From positions 992,001-1,056,000 of the forward strand of contig OZ271919.1 in the NCBI GenBank assembly GCA_965602035.1: a stretch of 64,000 bases of DNA, written 5' to 3'. The stretch is from Natronospirillum sp965602035. GTDB taxonomy: Bacteria > Pseudomonadota > Gammaproteobacteria > Pseudomonadales > Natronospirillaceae. The first letter of the stretch is position 1; each line of letters starts with the position of its first letter. Both the position numbers and the translations under genes were made by a program. The notes below the pieces were generated by a model, which saw only the letters and a program-made list of their open reading frames with translations, was not told the origin of the DNA and searched no databases. This document shows positions 17,442 to 26,781 of the stretch, in pieces.

Positions 17442-19400
17442 ATGCAATACGGTGATTCAATGGCCCGGATAGACGGTTCAGATCGTCTGCGCCTGCCGTC
17501 CGACAGCGGCATTCGCACCAGCGCGTATTCAGCGCGTGAGCACGCCGCCTCCGGGCCGGCGCGCGAAGCTGTGGGCGATTGGTTGCAGTTACTGCAGCGC
17601 GGATCCCGGGACGGCGGAACCGAACCATTGGCCCGCGCCATTGAGCAAATGCTGACCCGCAGCACTGCTCGATCCGGACAGCCCCCGGCCAGCTTACCCC
17701 TGACAGTTATCAGGGCGCTTGAATCCCGCCCCACCGGGAACCTGTATCAGGTACAACTGGGGAATGAGCTCCTCGTGCTGCGCAGCTCCGCCCGGCTGGA
17801 GCCCGGTCAGACACTGACGCTTGTGCCGAACGGGCAACGCGCCGAAGTGCTGTTACCACAGAACAGTGCTGAACGACTTCTCATCATGCAGGTCGCACAG
17901 CGTCAACAGTGGGCTCAGCTTGCGTCGCCCGAACCGCGATCCGGCCTGCAGGAATTGATGCCCTGGATTCGATCGGCAACGCCGGCAGAGCGGGCACCTG
18001 TGTCCCCTGTGCCGACATTGGGCGCGACCCAACCGTCGGCAGCCAACGCGCCGCAGACACCCATGGCGGCACAATGGGTGGTTCGCTCACTGCCGCAGCT
18101 GCTCGGCCAATGGCTTGCGCAGTTGCCGACCCCGGGTACCGGAACGTCATCGACTCCGACAAGTTCACCCGTTCCGGCGTCGTCTGCCGGCACCGGGGCC
18201 CCCGGCGGCGCTGCCGCCCAATCAGCCACGCCGCAGACAGGGACGGGACAGCCTACCAGCGGAAACAATGCGCGCCCCACGGTTGCCGGATCTACCCCCG
18301 GAGACCTCGCCAACCGATTGCAGACCAATCAACATTGGATTATGCAGCTCATCCAGACCGCACGGACCCAGTATGGTGAGGCAACACCCCAGACGATCCG
18401 GCAGGTCTGGCAGGGTTGGCAACAGGCCGCACGCCACTTAGTAGGAAGTTGGCAGACGCCTGATTTCAGTCAGGTTCAGCTCACACCGGCACCCGGTGCA
18501 CAGAAAGGTCTCTCGCCGTTGCTGCCGTCAGCCGCTGCCACCACGACCGCGGCCGGCGGGACCCCGGGTGAACCCATCGCGCCCGGCGCCAATCAGACCC
18601 TGGCCGACCGATTGCCCCTGTTACAGCTTTCCCGCCCGGCGGGTTCCGCCGAGACCGGGAATCAGGAGACAAGTCGGCCGGATCCATCCCGACTGCCGGG
18701 CGACCTCTGGCGGCTGCTGGCTGCCCAGTTGATCGACCAGCGGTTCCAGCAGGCCGGGCTGCGTTCGGCGGTACCGAGTCTGCAGGAGCAACTGCACCGT
18801 CGGGCGGAAACGCTGCTGCAACAGACACCACAGATCTATTCGCCGGCCAATATCCGGCGCCTGCTCCAGCCCGGCGGTGGTGCCGGCGCGCAGACGGGCA
18901 GCAATGCCGAGCAACAGAGTCTGCTGCAGGTACGCCAATTGCTGGAACAGTTCAGCCAGCAACAGGTCACCCGCCTGCTTCAGACCCCGGTGAGTGATCC
19001 CGGTACGGAACAGCGACCCCTGCAGCAGGCTCTGCCCGTGCTGCACGGTGATCAGGTCGTCTGGTTCGAGCTGCACCGGGAACCGTTCCAGGAGGGTGAA
19101 GAGGCGCAGAGCACGGGCGGCTCCTCGCGGCATGCGATAGACCTGCATTTCCACCTGCCACCCATGGCACCGGTCTGTGCCCGGGTCGCCTGGCGAGGCA
19201 GCGACGGCATGGAAATCACCTTTCTTACTGATGACACGCCCACATTGCGGTTGTTTCACACCCATCTCGATACGCTGAACCGACAGCTCGGGCGGCTTGC
19301 CCTGCCGGTTGAGCAGGTACACTGCCGACACGGCCTACCGACACGGTTCAGCCCGGGGGGCCCCGGGCCTGGCTCGGGCCACATCGACGTACATACCTGA
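17442..19400 (+). CDS. FliK-like hook-length control family protein
   Basis: A 652-residue protein with a low-complexity Pro/Gly/Thr/Gln-rich middle (for example TPGTGTSSTPTSSPVPASS) and a folded C-terminal domain (LHGDQVVWFELHREPF, DLHFHLPPMAPVCARVAWRG, GMEITFLTDDTPTLRLFHTH). Long disordered rulers with a compact C-terminal switch domain are the FliK plan, where the C-domain binds FlhB. The next gene encodes a FlhB C-domain homologue, which supports the call. It is not the classical fliK in a fliK-fliLMN operon, so it is probably a paralogue. The ATG at 17460 (MARIDGS), preceded by GGTGA, is an alternative start. Confidence 0.7.
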   Translation: MQYGDSMARIDGSDRLRLPSDSGIRTSAYSAREHAASGPAREAVGDWLQLLQRGSRDGGTEPLARAIEQMLTRSTARSGQPPASLPLTVIRALESRPTGNLYQVQLGNELLVLRSSARLEPGQTLTLVPNGQRAEVLLPQNSAERLLIMQVAQRQQWAQLASPEPRSGLQELMPWIRSATPAERAPVSPVPTLGATQPSAANAPQTPMAAQWVVRSLPQLLGQWLAQLPTPGTGTSSTPTSSPVPASSAGTGAPGGAAAQSATPQTGTGQPTSGNNARPTVAGSTPGDLANRLQTNQHWIMQLIQTARTQYGEATPQTIRQVWQGWQQAARHLVGSWQTPDFSQVQLTPAPGAQKGLSPLLPSAAATTTAAGGTPGEPIAPGANQTLADRLPLLQLSRPAGSAETGNQETSRPDPSRLPGDLWRLLAAQLIDQRFQQAGLRSAVPSLQEQLHRRAETLLQQTPQIYSPANIRRLLQPGGGAGAQTGSNAEQQSLLQVRQLLEQFSQQQVTRLLQTPVSDPGTEQRPLQQALPVLHGDQVVWFELHREPFQEGEEAQSTGGSSRHAIDLHFHLPPMAPVCARVAWRGSDGMEITFLTDDTPTLRLFHTHLDTLNRQLGRLALPVEQVHCRHGLPTRFSPGGPGPGSGHIDVHT

Positions 19401-19411
19401 GGGGGAGCGGC

Positions 19412-19732
19412 ATGACGGATTCACAACAGAACAGCGCCGCTGTCGCCCTGCACTATGATGGCGACAAGGCGCCGACGGTGCTCGCTTCCGGTTACGCCGA
19501 TCTGGCGGACGAGATTATCGCCATTGCCAGAGAGCATGAAATTCCGATCTATGAAAACCCCGAGCTCGTCTCTCTGTTGACAGACCTGTCACTGGGCGCC
19601 GAGATTCCACCGGAGCTGTATCAGGTGATCGCCGAGATTATCGCGTTCGCATTTCTCGTACAGGGCCGCGCGCCAGAGGATTTCCAGCCCGATGCGGTTT
19701 CCCCGTATCCCAGCGACCCGGAAGCCCGCTGA
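19412..19732 (+). CDS. FlhX: stand-alone FlhB C-terminal-domain homologue
   Basis: A 106-residue soluble protein matching only the cytoplasmic domain of FlhB/YscU export-switch proteins: AVALHYDGDKAPTVLASGY, then HEIPIYENPELVSLL and GAEIPPELYQVIAEIIAFAF. The membrane part is absent and the NPTH self-cleavage motif is missing, since the protein begins just after where it would lie. Such FlhX proteins can interact with the flagellar export gate. It starts 11 bases after the FliK-like gene with GAGGGGGAG upstream, so the two form an operon and probably act together in export-substrate switching. Confidence 0.85.
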   Translation: MTDSQQNSAAVALHYDGDKAPTVLASGYADLADEIIAIAREHEIPIYENPELVSLLTDLSLGAEIPPELYQVIAEIIAFAFLVQGRAPEDFQPDAVSPYPSDPEAR

Positions 19733-19740
19733 CGGGCGAA

Positions 19741-21273
19741 TCACCCCGCCGAACGGAGCCAGGACACCCGGTAGAGGTCAGGCCGACGGTCCTTGAGGTT
19801 GTTTACCGAGCCCTCGTTGCGCAGTAGCTTGAGTTTATCCAGGTCGAGATCGGCAAACATGAGCATTTCCGTATTGGGCGTGGTCTCCGCCAGAATCGAA
19901 TCGTGCGGGAACGAAAAGTCTGACGGCGAAAACACCGTCGACTGACTGTACTGCACGTCGAGACTTTCAACACTGGGCAGGTTGCCGACGCTGCCCGCCA
20001 GCGCGACATAGCATTCGTTTTCAATCGCCCGGGCATGCGCACAGTGGCGCACGCGGAGATAACTGTTCTTCGTGTCCGTCCAGAATGGCACGAACAGTAT
20101 CTCGACGCCCTGCTCGGCCAGTATACGCCCAAGCTCGGGAAACTCGACGTCGTAACAGATCAGAATACCGATTCGCCCGGCGTCCGTGTCGAAGACCTTC
20201 AGCTCGTCGCCTCCTTCGATAACCCAGTCCTGGCGCTCGTGCGGTGTAATGTGGATCTTGCGCTGTTCTTCCATGGTGCCGTCACGGCGGCAGAGGTACG
20301 ACACGTTGAACAGACGCTCGTTTTCCAGCAGCGGCATGGAACCGCTGATGATATTAACGTTATAGCTCACCGCCATGCGGGAGATTTCGTGGGCAAACTG
20401 TTCGGTAAACCCTGCCAGAAACCGGATAGCGTGCGTCTGGCTTGACTGGTCAGTCAGCCCCATCAGGGAGGCGTTGAAGAACTCGGGGAACAGCACAAAA
20501 TCGGTCTGGTAGTCGGACATGGCATCCACGAAATACTCGATCTGACTGAGCATTTCGTCGACAGATTTCACCGTGCGCATCTGCCACTGCACCGCACCCA
20601 TTCTCACGACGGATTTGCGGGTATTGACCACCGACGCTTCCGGCTCGAAGAAGATGTTATTCCACTCCAGAAGTGTGGCATAGCCGGCAGACTGCTCGTC
20701 TTCCGGCAGGTACTTCTTGAGCAGCCGCTTGACCTGAAAATCATTGCTGAGCTGGAACGTCAGAATGGGGTCAAACAGCTCCTTGCGACTGACCTTCTGA
20801 ATGTACTCAGCCGGTGACATGTCTGCGCTGTACTGGTGGTAGCTGGGGATACGGCCACCCGCCAGAATGGCGCGCAGGTTGAACTGACGACACAGTTCCT
20901 TGCGGGCATCATAGAGACGCCGACCAAGGCGGTAGCCACGGTAATCCGGGTCAATCAGGATATCGAGACCATACAGTGCATCGCCGTCCGGATTGTTCTT
21001 CAACCGGTCACGGCTGTCGACGATATCTTCGTAGGTATGCGGGTTACTGAATCGGGCATAATCAACCAGCACGGTCAGTGCGATACCAACCAGCTGGTCG
21101 CCGTCTTCAATGCAGATCTGGCCTTCGTTGAACTCCTTGATCAGTTGCTCAATGGTATGGCGCGGCCAGGCACCGCCCAGGTCTTCGTATACCCGGTCCA
21201 TCAGCTGTTTGAGCTGCGGATAGTCACTGAGCTGCAGATTGCGCAGATTCAGCTTGAGTTCTTCATGTTCCAT
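19741..21273 (-). CDS. GNAT acetyltransferase fused to nitrilase-family hydrolase
   Basis: Cytoplasmic two-domain protein of 510 residues. Residues 1-200 form a GNAT acyltransferase (DILIDPDYRGYRLGRRLYDARK holds the RGYRLG acyl-CoA loop). Residues 225-500 form a carbon-nitrogen hydrolase with the full triad: Glu in LFPEFFNAS, Lys in EQRKIHITPHE and Cys in LICYDVEFPEL. The nitrilase half should hydrolyse or form an amide bond using the cysteine. This fusion is widespread in proteobacteria, but its substrate is not established to my knowledge. It converges with flhX (8 bases apart) and has its own upstream spacer. Confidence 0.9.
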   Translation of the reverse strand: MEHEELKLNLRNLQLSDYPQLKQLMDRVYEDLGGAWPRHTIEQLIKEFNEGQICIEDGDQLVGIALTVLVDYARFSNPHTYEDIVDSRDRLKNNPDGDALYGLDILIDPDYRGYRLGRRLYDARKELCRQFNLRAILAGGRIPSYHQYSADMSPAEYIQKVSRKELFDPILTFQLSNDFQVKRLLKKYLPEDEQSAGYATLLEWNNIFFEPEASVVNTRKSVVRMGAVQWQMRTVKSVDEMLSQIEYFVDAMSDYQTDFVLFPEFFNASLMGLTDQSSQTHAIRFLAGFTEQFAHEISRMAVSYNVNIISGSMPLLENERLFNVSYLCRRDGTMEEQRKIHITPHERQDWVIEGGDELKVFDTDAGRIGILICYDVEFPELGRILAEQGVEILFVPFWTDTKNSYLRVRHCAHARAIENECYVALAGSVGNLPSVESLDVQYSQSTVFSPSDFSFPHDSILAETTPNTEMLMFADLDLDKLKLLRNEGSVNNLKDRRPDLYRVSWLRSAG

Positions 21274-21462
21274 GTGTGCACTTTACCCCCGGAGCGATAG
21301 GATTGAACGCCGCCCTGTCAGCACCATTGTCGCAGTAACTGGCGTCAGGCCGGGAAGGATGATGGAAAAGTCGTTGAAGTCAAGGAGGGCCGCAGCCTGA
21401 TCCGCGCCGAATACACCGGTTTTACTGCAGATTGACCGCACGACCGACTGCACGCGTGTATT

Positions 21463-22287
21463 TCAGGCAGACTGTGCAACCTTCTGGTTCTGCAGGAACT
21501 GGCCCAGAAAATCACCGATGGCATCCGTGTCGCAATCACCGATGACACAGTTCGACGCTTCTATCAGTGCTTCCACAGCGTTACCCATGGCCACCGAAAT
21601 ACCGGCCATCTCCATCAGTCGAAGATCCTGCATTTCATCGGCAAAGACCATCATTTCTGACGGGTGAATGTTCATACGCTGCAACACGGTTACCACCGTG
21701 GTGGATTTGTCGATGGCCTTGGGCACAATGTTGCACAGTGTCCCTTCCATCGTGGGCAGGAACCGGAAATCCGGAAACTCTTCCGGCCAGTGACGCATAC
21801 AGTCGAGCACCTGACCCTGACCGTCCGCGGTCACCTTGCTGATCCAGCCATAATCGATGCGTTCAATCGGCTTGACCATCGACGGATCGGCGTGCTGCTT
21901 CTGTCGCAGCTCTTCGTCGGAATAGTGGCGATTGGTAGCGAAGGATTCCCCCCAGCACTCGGCTGAAATCTGCACCGGCTGCTTACAATGCACCATCTTG
22001 TCGATCAGGCGTCGTGCCGCCAGCCCCATGCAGGCCATCTGCCACTGCCGCCCCTTGGTAAACTCATGCACGACCGCCCCGTTGAGGGTAATCAGTGTGC
22101 ACCGCTCCAGCAGATCGGCCGGCACGAAATGGCGCACCGCGCGTACCGGGCGACTGGTCGCAATAACCAATTCATAGCCGCGTCCATGTGCCTCGATCAG
22201 CCGCTGGCGCGTGCTTTCACGCACCTGCTTGTCGCGGGTCAGCAACGTGAAATCGAGATCGAACACAAGCGCGCGGACAGCGGTCAT
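21463..22287 (-). CDS. Cof-type HAD hydrolase
   Basis: Haloacid-dehalogenase-superfamily phosphatase of about 274 residues, Cof/YidA type. Motif I is DLDFTLL with the nucleophile Asp and second Asp intact. Motif II is VIATSRP, the lysine of motif III is in DKSTTVVTVL, and motif IV is FADEMQDLRLME instead of the usual GDxxND, a variant that keeps two acidic residues. The cap is the alpha/beta C2 type inserted between motifs II and III. Family members remove phosphate from sugar phosphates or pyridoxal phosphate. ATG 22287 follows GGGAG by five bases; a GTG six bases upstream overlaps that site. Not obviously part of the operon upstream. Confidence 0.85.
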   Translation of the reverse strand: MTAVRALVFDLDFTLLTRDKQVRESTRQRLIEAHGRGYELVIATSRPVRAVRHFVPADLLERCTLITLNGAVVHEFTKGRQWQMACMGLAARRLIDKMVHCKQPVQISAECWGESFATNRHYSDEELRQKQHADPSMVKPIERIDYGWISKVTADGQGQVLDCMRHWPEEFPDFRFLPTMEGTLCNIVPKAIDKSTTVVTVLQRMNIHPSEMMVFADEMQDLRLMEMAGISVAMGNAVEALIEASNCVIGDCDTDAIGDFLGQFLQNQKVAQSA

Positions 22288-22457
22288 AAACACTCCCAGT
22301 CAGGCTCCTGCTCTCGAGCATGAATGCCGGCGTGAAACATCTGCGGGCGAAGGCTCCGGCGACGCGCGGTCGGGCTCGATACTGCGGCCTGTTTATTGCG
22401 GTTATAACGGAATTCTCGCACATTGCTCACGCACTGACCAGCGTGCGGAACGGCGTA

Positions 22458-23891
22458 TCAATTGCCCGCCCGGCCCTGGGCCTGGCGTTTCATATCGCCC
22501 CACTGATGGCGCTTACCGCGCAGGAACTGGAACAACCCGCGCAAGCGCCACCAACTGTTGATCTGCCGGTAGCCGAAATTCTCGAGAAAGGCGGTGACCA
22601 GCAACACAAACAGCGCTCGCGGTGATTTGTAGACCCGGAAGCTGAGTTCCTCCAGTACCAGTGCCATCAGGCTGATCAGCAATCCAAGGCCGATCGCCGC
22701 GGCCAGAAACGCCAGTGCCACCACATCGTCCAACTGACCGCTCAGCCAGAGCACCGCGGTCAGTACATAGCCGGCCAGCTCAACAACCGGACCCAGCGCC
22801 TCGATGACCCACATGAAGGGCAGTGCCAGCCAACTGAGTGCCCCGCCCTTTTTATGGAACAGCAACCCGGGGTGCGCAGTCAGGCTCTCCATAAGCCCGC
22901 GCTGCCAGCGTATCCGCTGGTTACGCAGCGACTGCCAGTCTTCCGGAACCTGGGTCCAGCAAATGGGGTCAGGAATGTAGACCACCCGGTCCCGACGTTT
23001 TTCTTCAATCCGGCGACGCTGCAGTCGCAGCACCAGCTCCATGTCTTCACCGACTGTATGGGTGCGATAACCACCAACCGCCATGAGCGCTGACTTGCGG
23101 AACAGCCCGAACGCGCCGGAAACAATGGTCACCGCATTCATGGCCGACCACCCGGTCCGCCCGAACAGAAACGCCCGCAGGTATTCCACAATCTGCAGGC
23201 GCGCCAGATACGACCGCGGTAGCCCGGGTCGGCTGAGAAAACCCCGCCACACCTCACAGCCATTCGCCACGCGGATGGTGCCGCCGGCCGCAACGGTGCG
23301 GCTGTCATCGAGAAACGGGCGGACGACCCGCTGCAGACTGTCGCGCTGCAGTATCGAGTCTGCGTCTACCGAACAGACCAGGGGGTAGCGCGACAGGTTG
23401 GCAGCCGCATTGAGGGCATCGGCCTTGCCCCCGTTTTCCTTGTCCACCACGCGTACGCGGGGCTCGGTACGCGAACGGTAGATGGCTTTTACCGGCTTCG
23501 TAGCCAGGCTACGGCGGTAGATCTCGGGGAATTCTTCCAGTTCGAAGGCCTGTATCAGTTGCTGCAGCGTGTCATCCCGGGACCCGTCATTCACCACAAT
23601 AATCTCGAATTCCGGATAATCCAGTTGCAACAGGGAGTGGACACTGGCCACAACAGTCGCCGATTCATTGTATGCCGGAACCAGCACACTCACCGGTGTC
23701 TGCAGAGGCCGAAAACTGCGCGGCAGCCAGCGTGCACGGGCGCCCTGCATGTGGCGTTTGATCGTCGCAAGACTCAGCAGATTGAGCACGGTGAAAACGG
23801 CGGTCATTATGATGAAGTACCACAGACACAACCACTGAATGAACCGGGCGACATCCCACAATGACGGCATTACGGGCATCCATTCAGGCAT
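22458..23891 (-). CDS. Membrane processive glycosyltransferase, family 2
   Basis: Inner-membrane GT2 enzyme of 477 residues of the PgaC/cellulose-synthase type, expected to polymerise a beta-linked polysaccharide from a nucleotide sugar. One hydrophobic segment precedes the catalytic domain and about four follow. The catalytic motifs are complete: VNDGS, VDADS (DxD), a TVGEDMEL acid, and QRIRWQRG (QxxRW), the signature of processive synthases. It is the last gene of a tightly packed operon. Its ATG lies inside the end of the HEAT-repeat gene (8-base overlap), so the two are translationally coupled. The regulatory genes upstream suggest that its activity is under c-di-GMP or partner-switch control. 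The sugar is unknown. Confidence 0.88.
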   Translation of the reverse strand: MPEWMPVMPSLWDVARFIQWLCLWYFIIMTAVFTVLNLLSLATIKRHMQGARARWLPRSFRPLQTPVSVLVPAYNESATVVASVHSLLQLDYPEFEIIVVNDGSRDDTLQQLIQAFELEEFPEIYRRSLATKPVKAIYRSRTEPRVRVVDKENGGKADALNAAANLSRYPLVCSVDADSILQRDSLQRVVRPFLDDSRTVAAGGTIRVANGCEVWRGFLSRPGLPRSYLARLQIVEYLRAFLFGRTGWSAMNAVTIVSGAFGLFRKSALMAVGGYRTHTVGEDMELVLRLQRRRIEEKRRDRVVYIPDPICWTQVPEDWQSLRNQRIRWQRGLMESLTAHPGLLFHKKGGALSWLALPFMWVIEALGPVVELAGYVLTAVLWLSGQLDDVVALAFLAAAIGLGLLISLMALVLEELSFRVYKSPRALFVLLVTAFLENFGYRQINSWWRLRGLFQFLRGKRHQWGDMKRQAQGRAGN

Positions 23892-24981
23892 AACGCTCCT
23901 CCCACTCCCGTTCCTTCAGGACCTGCCGCACCATATCGTGCGCAAAGGCATCGCCCAGGTTGCTGACCATGCCCACGACATCCTGTTCATTCACTTGCGG
24001 CAGATTGAGCAGCGATTGCGTGGCGCGATACCGGACCCACCAGTCTTTGTCCGTGAGCAGGCCCATCAGGTCATGCCGATCAGAGAGCTTGCCAACGCGG
24101 CCCAATGCAGTGATGGCCTGAACGCGCACACCGTGGTCCGGATGGCGCAGCAACTGCGTCACCCAATAATGAAGCGCGTCATGGTTTACCAGAGGAAGGA
24201 GGCTCTGCAGAACCTGGGGGTCACCGCCGAACCGATCAGCTACGTCTTTCAGGTCACGGGCCGACGGATGAAACTGGAGTGCGTCGACCAGTTGCAGCAG
24301 AACAGCGATATCAGCGGGGTTCTCCGAGCGCTGTACCAGATGCCATAGCCGGCGGTGCATCGACTCCGGCTCTGTGTCCCGCAGAATTCCCACCAGCCGC
24401 TCAACCGGCCAGTAGTGACGCTTGCGTCCTTCCAGTACCCAATACAGGCCGTGCACAGGGTCAATGGCATTCAGCCCCTGCAGGGCTGCAAGAGCCAGAA
24501 CCGGGCTGTTGTCTCGGGCAATTATCTCCTGCAGCACGCCGGCGGCCTTGTGGCTGCCGATATGCCCGAGTACCGTCACCGCCAGCAGCCGGTGATCGAA
24601 CTGGCGATGATCGAGCAGCGGTTGCACACGACGGTATAGATCGAGCTCCTTGCCCAGCCGTTTCAGCCGCTCGGCGGACTGGCCGGCAACGATGTCGAGC
24701 AGCGAACACCAGAGGCGACAGAACCCGGGCACCATGGCTTTCGGCAGCGCGGGTTGGCGTTCTGACGGCGTGTCACCCACCACGATCTGCATCATTCGCG
24801 GCAGCCATGCACGCTCTGCCCGTTGGTCCCACACCAGTGTGCGCCAGTAGGCCAGCCGGAGAATCAGGGTGACCACGAGCAGGGCCGAGATCAGTACGAG
24901 CAACACAAGGCTCGCGCCGATCACAAGACGCAGAACGGTCGACTCAACAAATTCCGCCTGGGCAAGCAGTTCTGATTCCAT
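23884..24981 (-). CDS. Membrane-anchored HEAT-repeat protein
   Basis: A 365-residue protein with one strong N-terminal membrane helix (VIGASLVLLVLISALLVVTL) and a long cytoplasmic array of helical HEAT-type repeats. These include LLAVTVLGHIGSHKAAGVLQ, VLALAALQGLNAIDPVHGL, VRVQAITALGRVGKL and VRYRATQSLLNLPQVNE. HEAT arrays are protein-binding scaffolds, and no catalytic motif is seen. It starts one base after the response-regulator stop and overlaps the glycosyltransferase start. The likely role is to bridge the receiver protein and the glycan synthase at the membrane, an inference from position and fold. Confidence 0.85.
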   Translation of the reverse strand: MESELLAQAEFVESTVLRLVIGASLVLLVLISALLVVTLILRLAYWRTLVWDQRAERAWLPRMMQIVVGDTPSERQPALPKAMVPGFCRLWCSLLDIVAGQSAERLKRLGKELDLYRRVQPLLDHRQFDHRLLAVTVLGHIGSHKAAGVLQEIIARDNSPVLALAALQGLNAIDPVHGLYWVLEGRKRHYWPVERLVGILRDTEPESMHRRLWHLVQRSENPADIAVLLQLVDALQFHPSARDLKDVADRFGGDPQVLQSLLPLVNHDALHYWVTQLLRHPDHGVRVQAITALGRVGKLSDRHDLMGLLTDKDWWVRYRATQSLLNLPQVNEQDVVGMVSNLGDAFAHDMVRQVLKEREWEERYA

Positions 24982-24982
24982 A

Positions 24983-25366
24983 TCAGAACGCCCGTAACAG
25001 CCGTTTTATGCGGGCAGAGAGTTCAACCGGCTGGAAGGGTTTGCGGACATAATCCTCTGCGCCGGCCTGAAATGCTCTGGCGATATCCCGCTCATCATCA
25101 CTGCCGGAGAGAAACAGCACCGGGCAGCCGGCCCACTCGGTATTGCTCTTCAGCTGTTCCAACAGGTCAAAACCCGAGACATAGGGCAGAACCAGGTCCA
25201 TGATCACCAGATCGACCGGTGCTTGCCCCGCAATCGCCTCACTGCCCGCGCGACCGTCCAGGAGCCACTGAACCTCGTAGCCCTCTCTCTGGAGAATAAA
25301 GGACACCAGTTCCCCGATCAGAGAGTCGTCTTCTATGAGCAATATTCGATACGGTGCTTTCGTCAT
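24983..25366 (-). CDS. Single-domain response regulator (CheY-like receiver)
   Basis: A 127-residue receiver with no output domain. The acidic pocket is IEDD, the phosphoacceptor Asp is in VIMDLVLPY, the switch Ser is in LFLSGSDDE and the conserved Lys is in VRKPFQPVE. It can therefore act only by protein contact or as a phosphate sink. No histidine kinase gene adjoins it; the HATPase domain at the head of the operon is of the anti-sigma (Ser/Thr kinase) type rather than a histidine kinase. It lies between the SpoIIE phosphatase (38 bases) and the HEAT scaffold (one base), so the HEAT protein is a plausible partner. Confidence 0.92.
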   Translation of the reverse strand: MTKAPYRILLIEDDSLIGELVSFILQREGYEVQWLLDGRAGSEAIAGQAPVDLVIMDLVLPYVSGFDLLEQLKSNTEWAGCPVLFLSGSDDERDIARAFQAGAEDYVRKPFQPVELSARIKRLLRAF

Positions 25367-25404
25367 GGCGGCAGTATCCCAGACTGATTTCCATGGCGCT
25401 ACTG

Positions 25405-26781
25405 TCAGGCAGCGTCCGGATGGGTATCGCGCCGGATCACCAGGGCTGTCATGTCGTCATCCTGGCTGGTCTGGTGCATCTGGACATGCTCAAGGATGGT
25501 CTCAAGGATTACTTCAGGAGCAGACCCCGCACGGCTGTGGAAAAGGTCTTCCAACTGCTTCTGGCCGAACATGTGATCGTCCCCTGCCCCTGCCTCGGTA
25601 AGGCCGTCTGTGAACAACAGGACGGTATCACCGGGTTCGATCCCGATGACCTGAGAGGTTACCAGACCACGCAGGTCGTCCGTGATGCCCAGCCAGGTGC
25701 CGGTGGTCGGCTGCACATCCAGGGTTCCGCTCGCGTGGCGGTGAATGATGATGTCCTGATGATGGCCAGCGACCTCGATGGCATCCTCTCCCAACTTGAT
25801 GATGGACATGGTCATATAGTGGTCCGACCCCAGTCGGCCGATATTTTCGCGCAGGGCCGCGTTAACGGTTTCCAGGGCGCGCAACGGCGAACAGTCGGGC
25901 TCTGCCTTGAGCAGGGTGATCAGGCTGGTCTGCACCATCATCATAATAAGACCGGCGTCGAGGCCGTGTCCGGCAACATCGCCAATGGCGACATAACGCG
26001 CGCCCGTCTCGCTTTCAAATACTTCGTAGTAGTCGCCACCCACTTCCCTGGCCGGCTGCATGCTTGCGGCAATCTGGTAGCCCGCCAGGTTCAGTCGCCG
26101 GGGCAGCAAAGACATCTGGATACGTTTGGCCAGTTCCATTTCGCCCCAGAGTGAATCACGGGCTTCCTTCAGCTTGATCAACAGCGAGAACTCGTTGGCG
26201 ATCAGTCGGTAACGCAGCTCATTGATCACTACCGCCAGCACACCGCTGCTGACCAGGAAAAAGAGATTGTTTACCAGCAGGCTCGGGTCGTAGGGCTTGA
26301 GGCTGAGAAAGTTGAAGCCGAGGTAGAGGCCGATAATAAGGAGCGTGTTGATACCGGTATGCTTGCCGCGCCACGGCAGCAGCAGATTGACGCCGATGAT
26401 CACCAGGATCAGCCCGACGTAATAGCCATCGTTGAAACCGCCGAGGTGCACAGTCATCAGAGCGATGAAACCGCCGATCTGCAGCGAGGTGAAATAACCA
26501 TGCACGTAGGACAGCGGGCCGGGCCGGGTGTTGCTGAGAATAACAAACTGCACCAGCACCAGAGCGGTCGACAGCCCTCGATAGACTGCGAACCGGGGGA
26601 TCAGCTCGCTTGGTAACAGGATGACGTCCAGCACGAAAAAAAGCGGCACCAGGCCCGTGGCAAGGAGTGCCACGGTGCGCAGCCAGCGGTGTACCAGCTC
26701 GGTCTGGTAGGTCTCGAAGTCAGTGTAGTTGACCGCTTCGGCGACGTCTGGTTCCTGCCCCTGTTGGTTTATTCGGCCCAA
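25405..26781 (-). CDS. Membrane SpoIIE-type PP2C phosphatase
   Basis: A 458-residue protein with about six membrane helices in the first 200 residues, a short coiled linker (LKEARDSLWGEMELAKRIQ) and a SpoIIE/RsbU phosphatase domain. The metal-binding motifs are present: REVGGDYYEV, AIGDVAGHGLDAGL, LFTDGLTEA and DDDMTALV. RIQMSLLP is the usual linker helix entry. It should remove phosphate from the STAS protein encoded two genes upstream, in response to a membrane signal. The start appears to be a TTG at 26781 overlapping the end of the methyltransferase gene; no ATG/GTG is near. Confidence 0.9.
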   Translation of the reverse strand: MGRINQQGQEPDVAEAVNYTDFETYQTELVHRWLRTVALLATGLVPLFFVLDVILLPSELIPRFAVYRGLSTALVLVQFVILSNTRPGPLSYVHGYFTSLQIGGFIALMTVHLGGFNDGYYVGLILVIIGVNLLLPWRGKHTGINTLLIIGLYLGFNFLSLKPYDPSLLVNNLFFLVSSGVLAVVINELRYRLIANEFSLLIKLKEARDSLWGEMELAKRIQMSLLPRRLNLAGYQIAASMQPAREVGGDYYEVFESETGARYVAIGDVAGHGLDAGLIMMMVQTSLITLLKAEPDCSPLRALETVNAALRENIGRLGSDHYMTMSIIKLGEDAIEVAGHHQDIIIHRHASGTLDVQPTTGTWLGITDDLRGLVTSQVIGIEPGDTVLLFTDGLTEAGAGDDHMFGQKQLEDLFHSRAGSAPEVILETILEHVQMHQTSQDDDMTALVIRRDTHPDAA

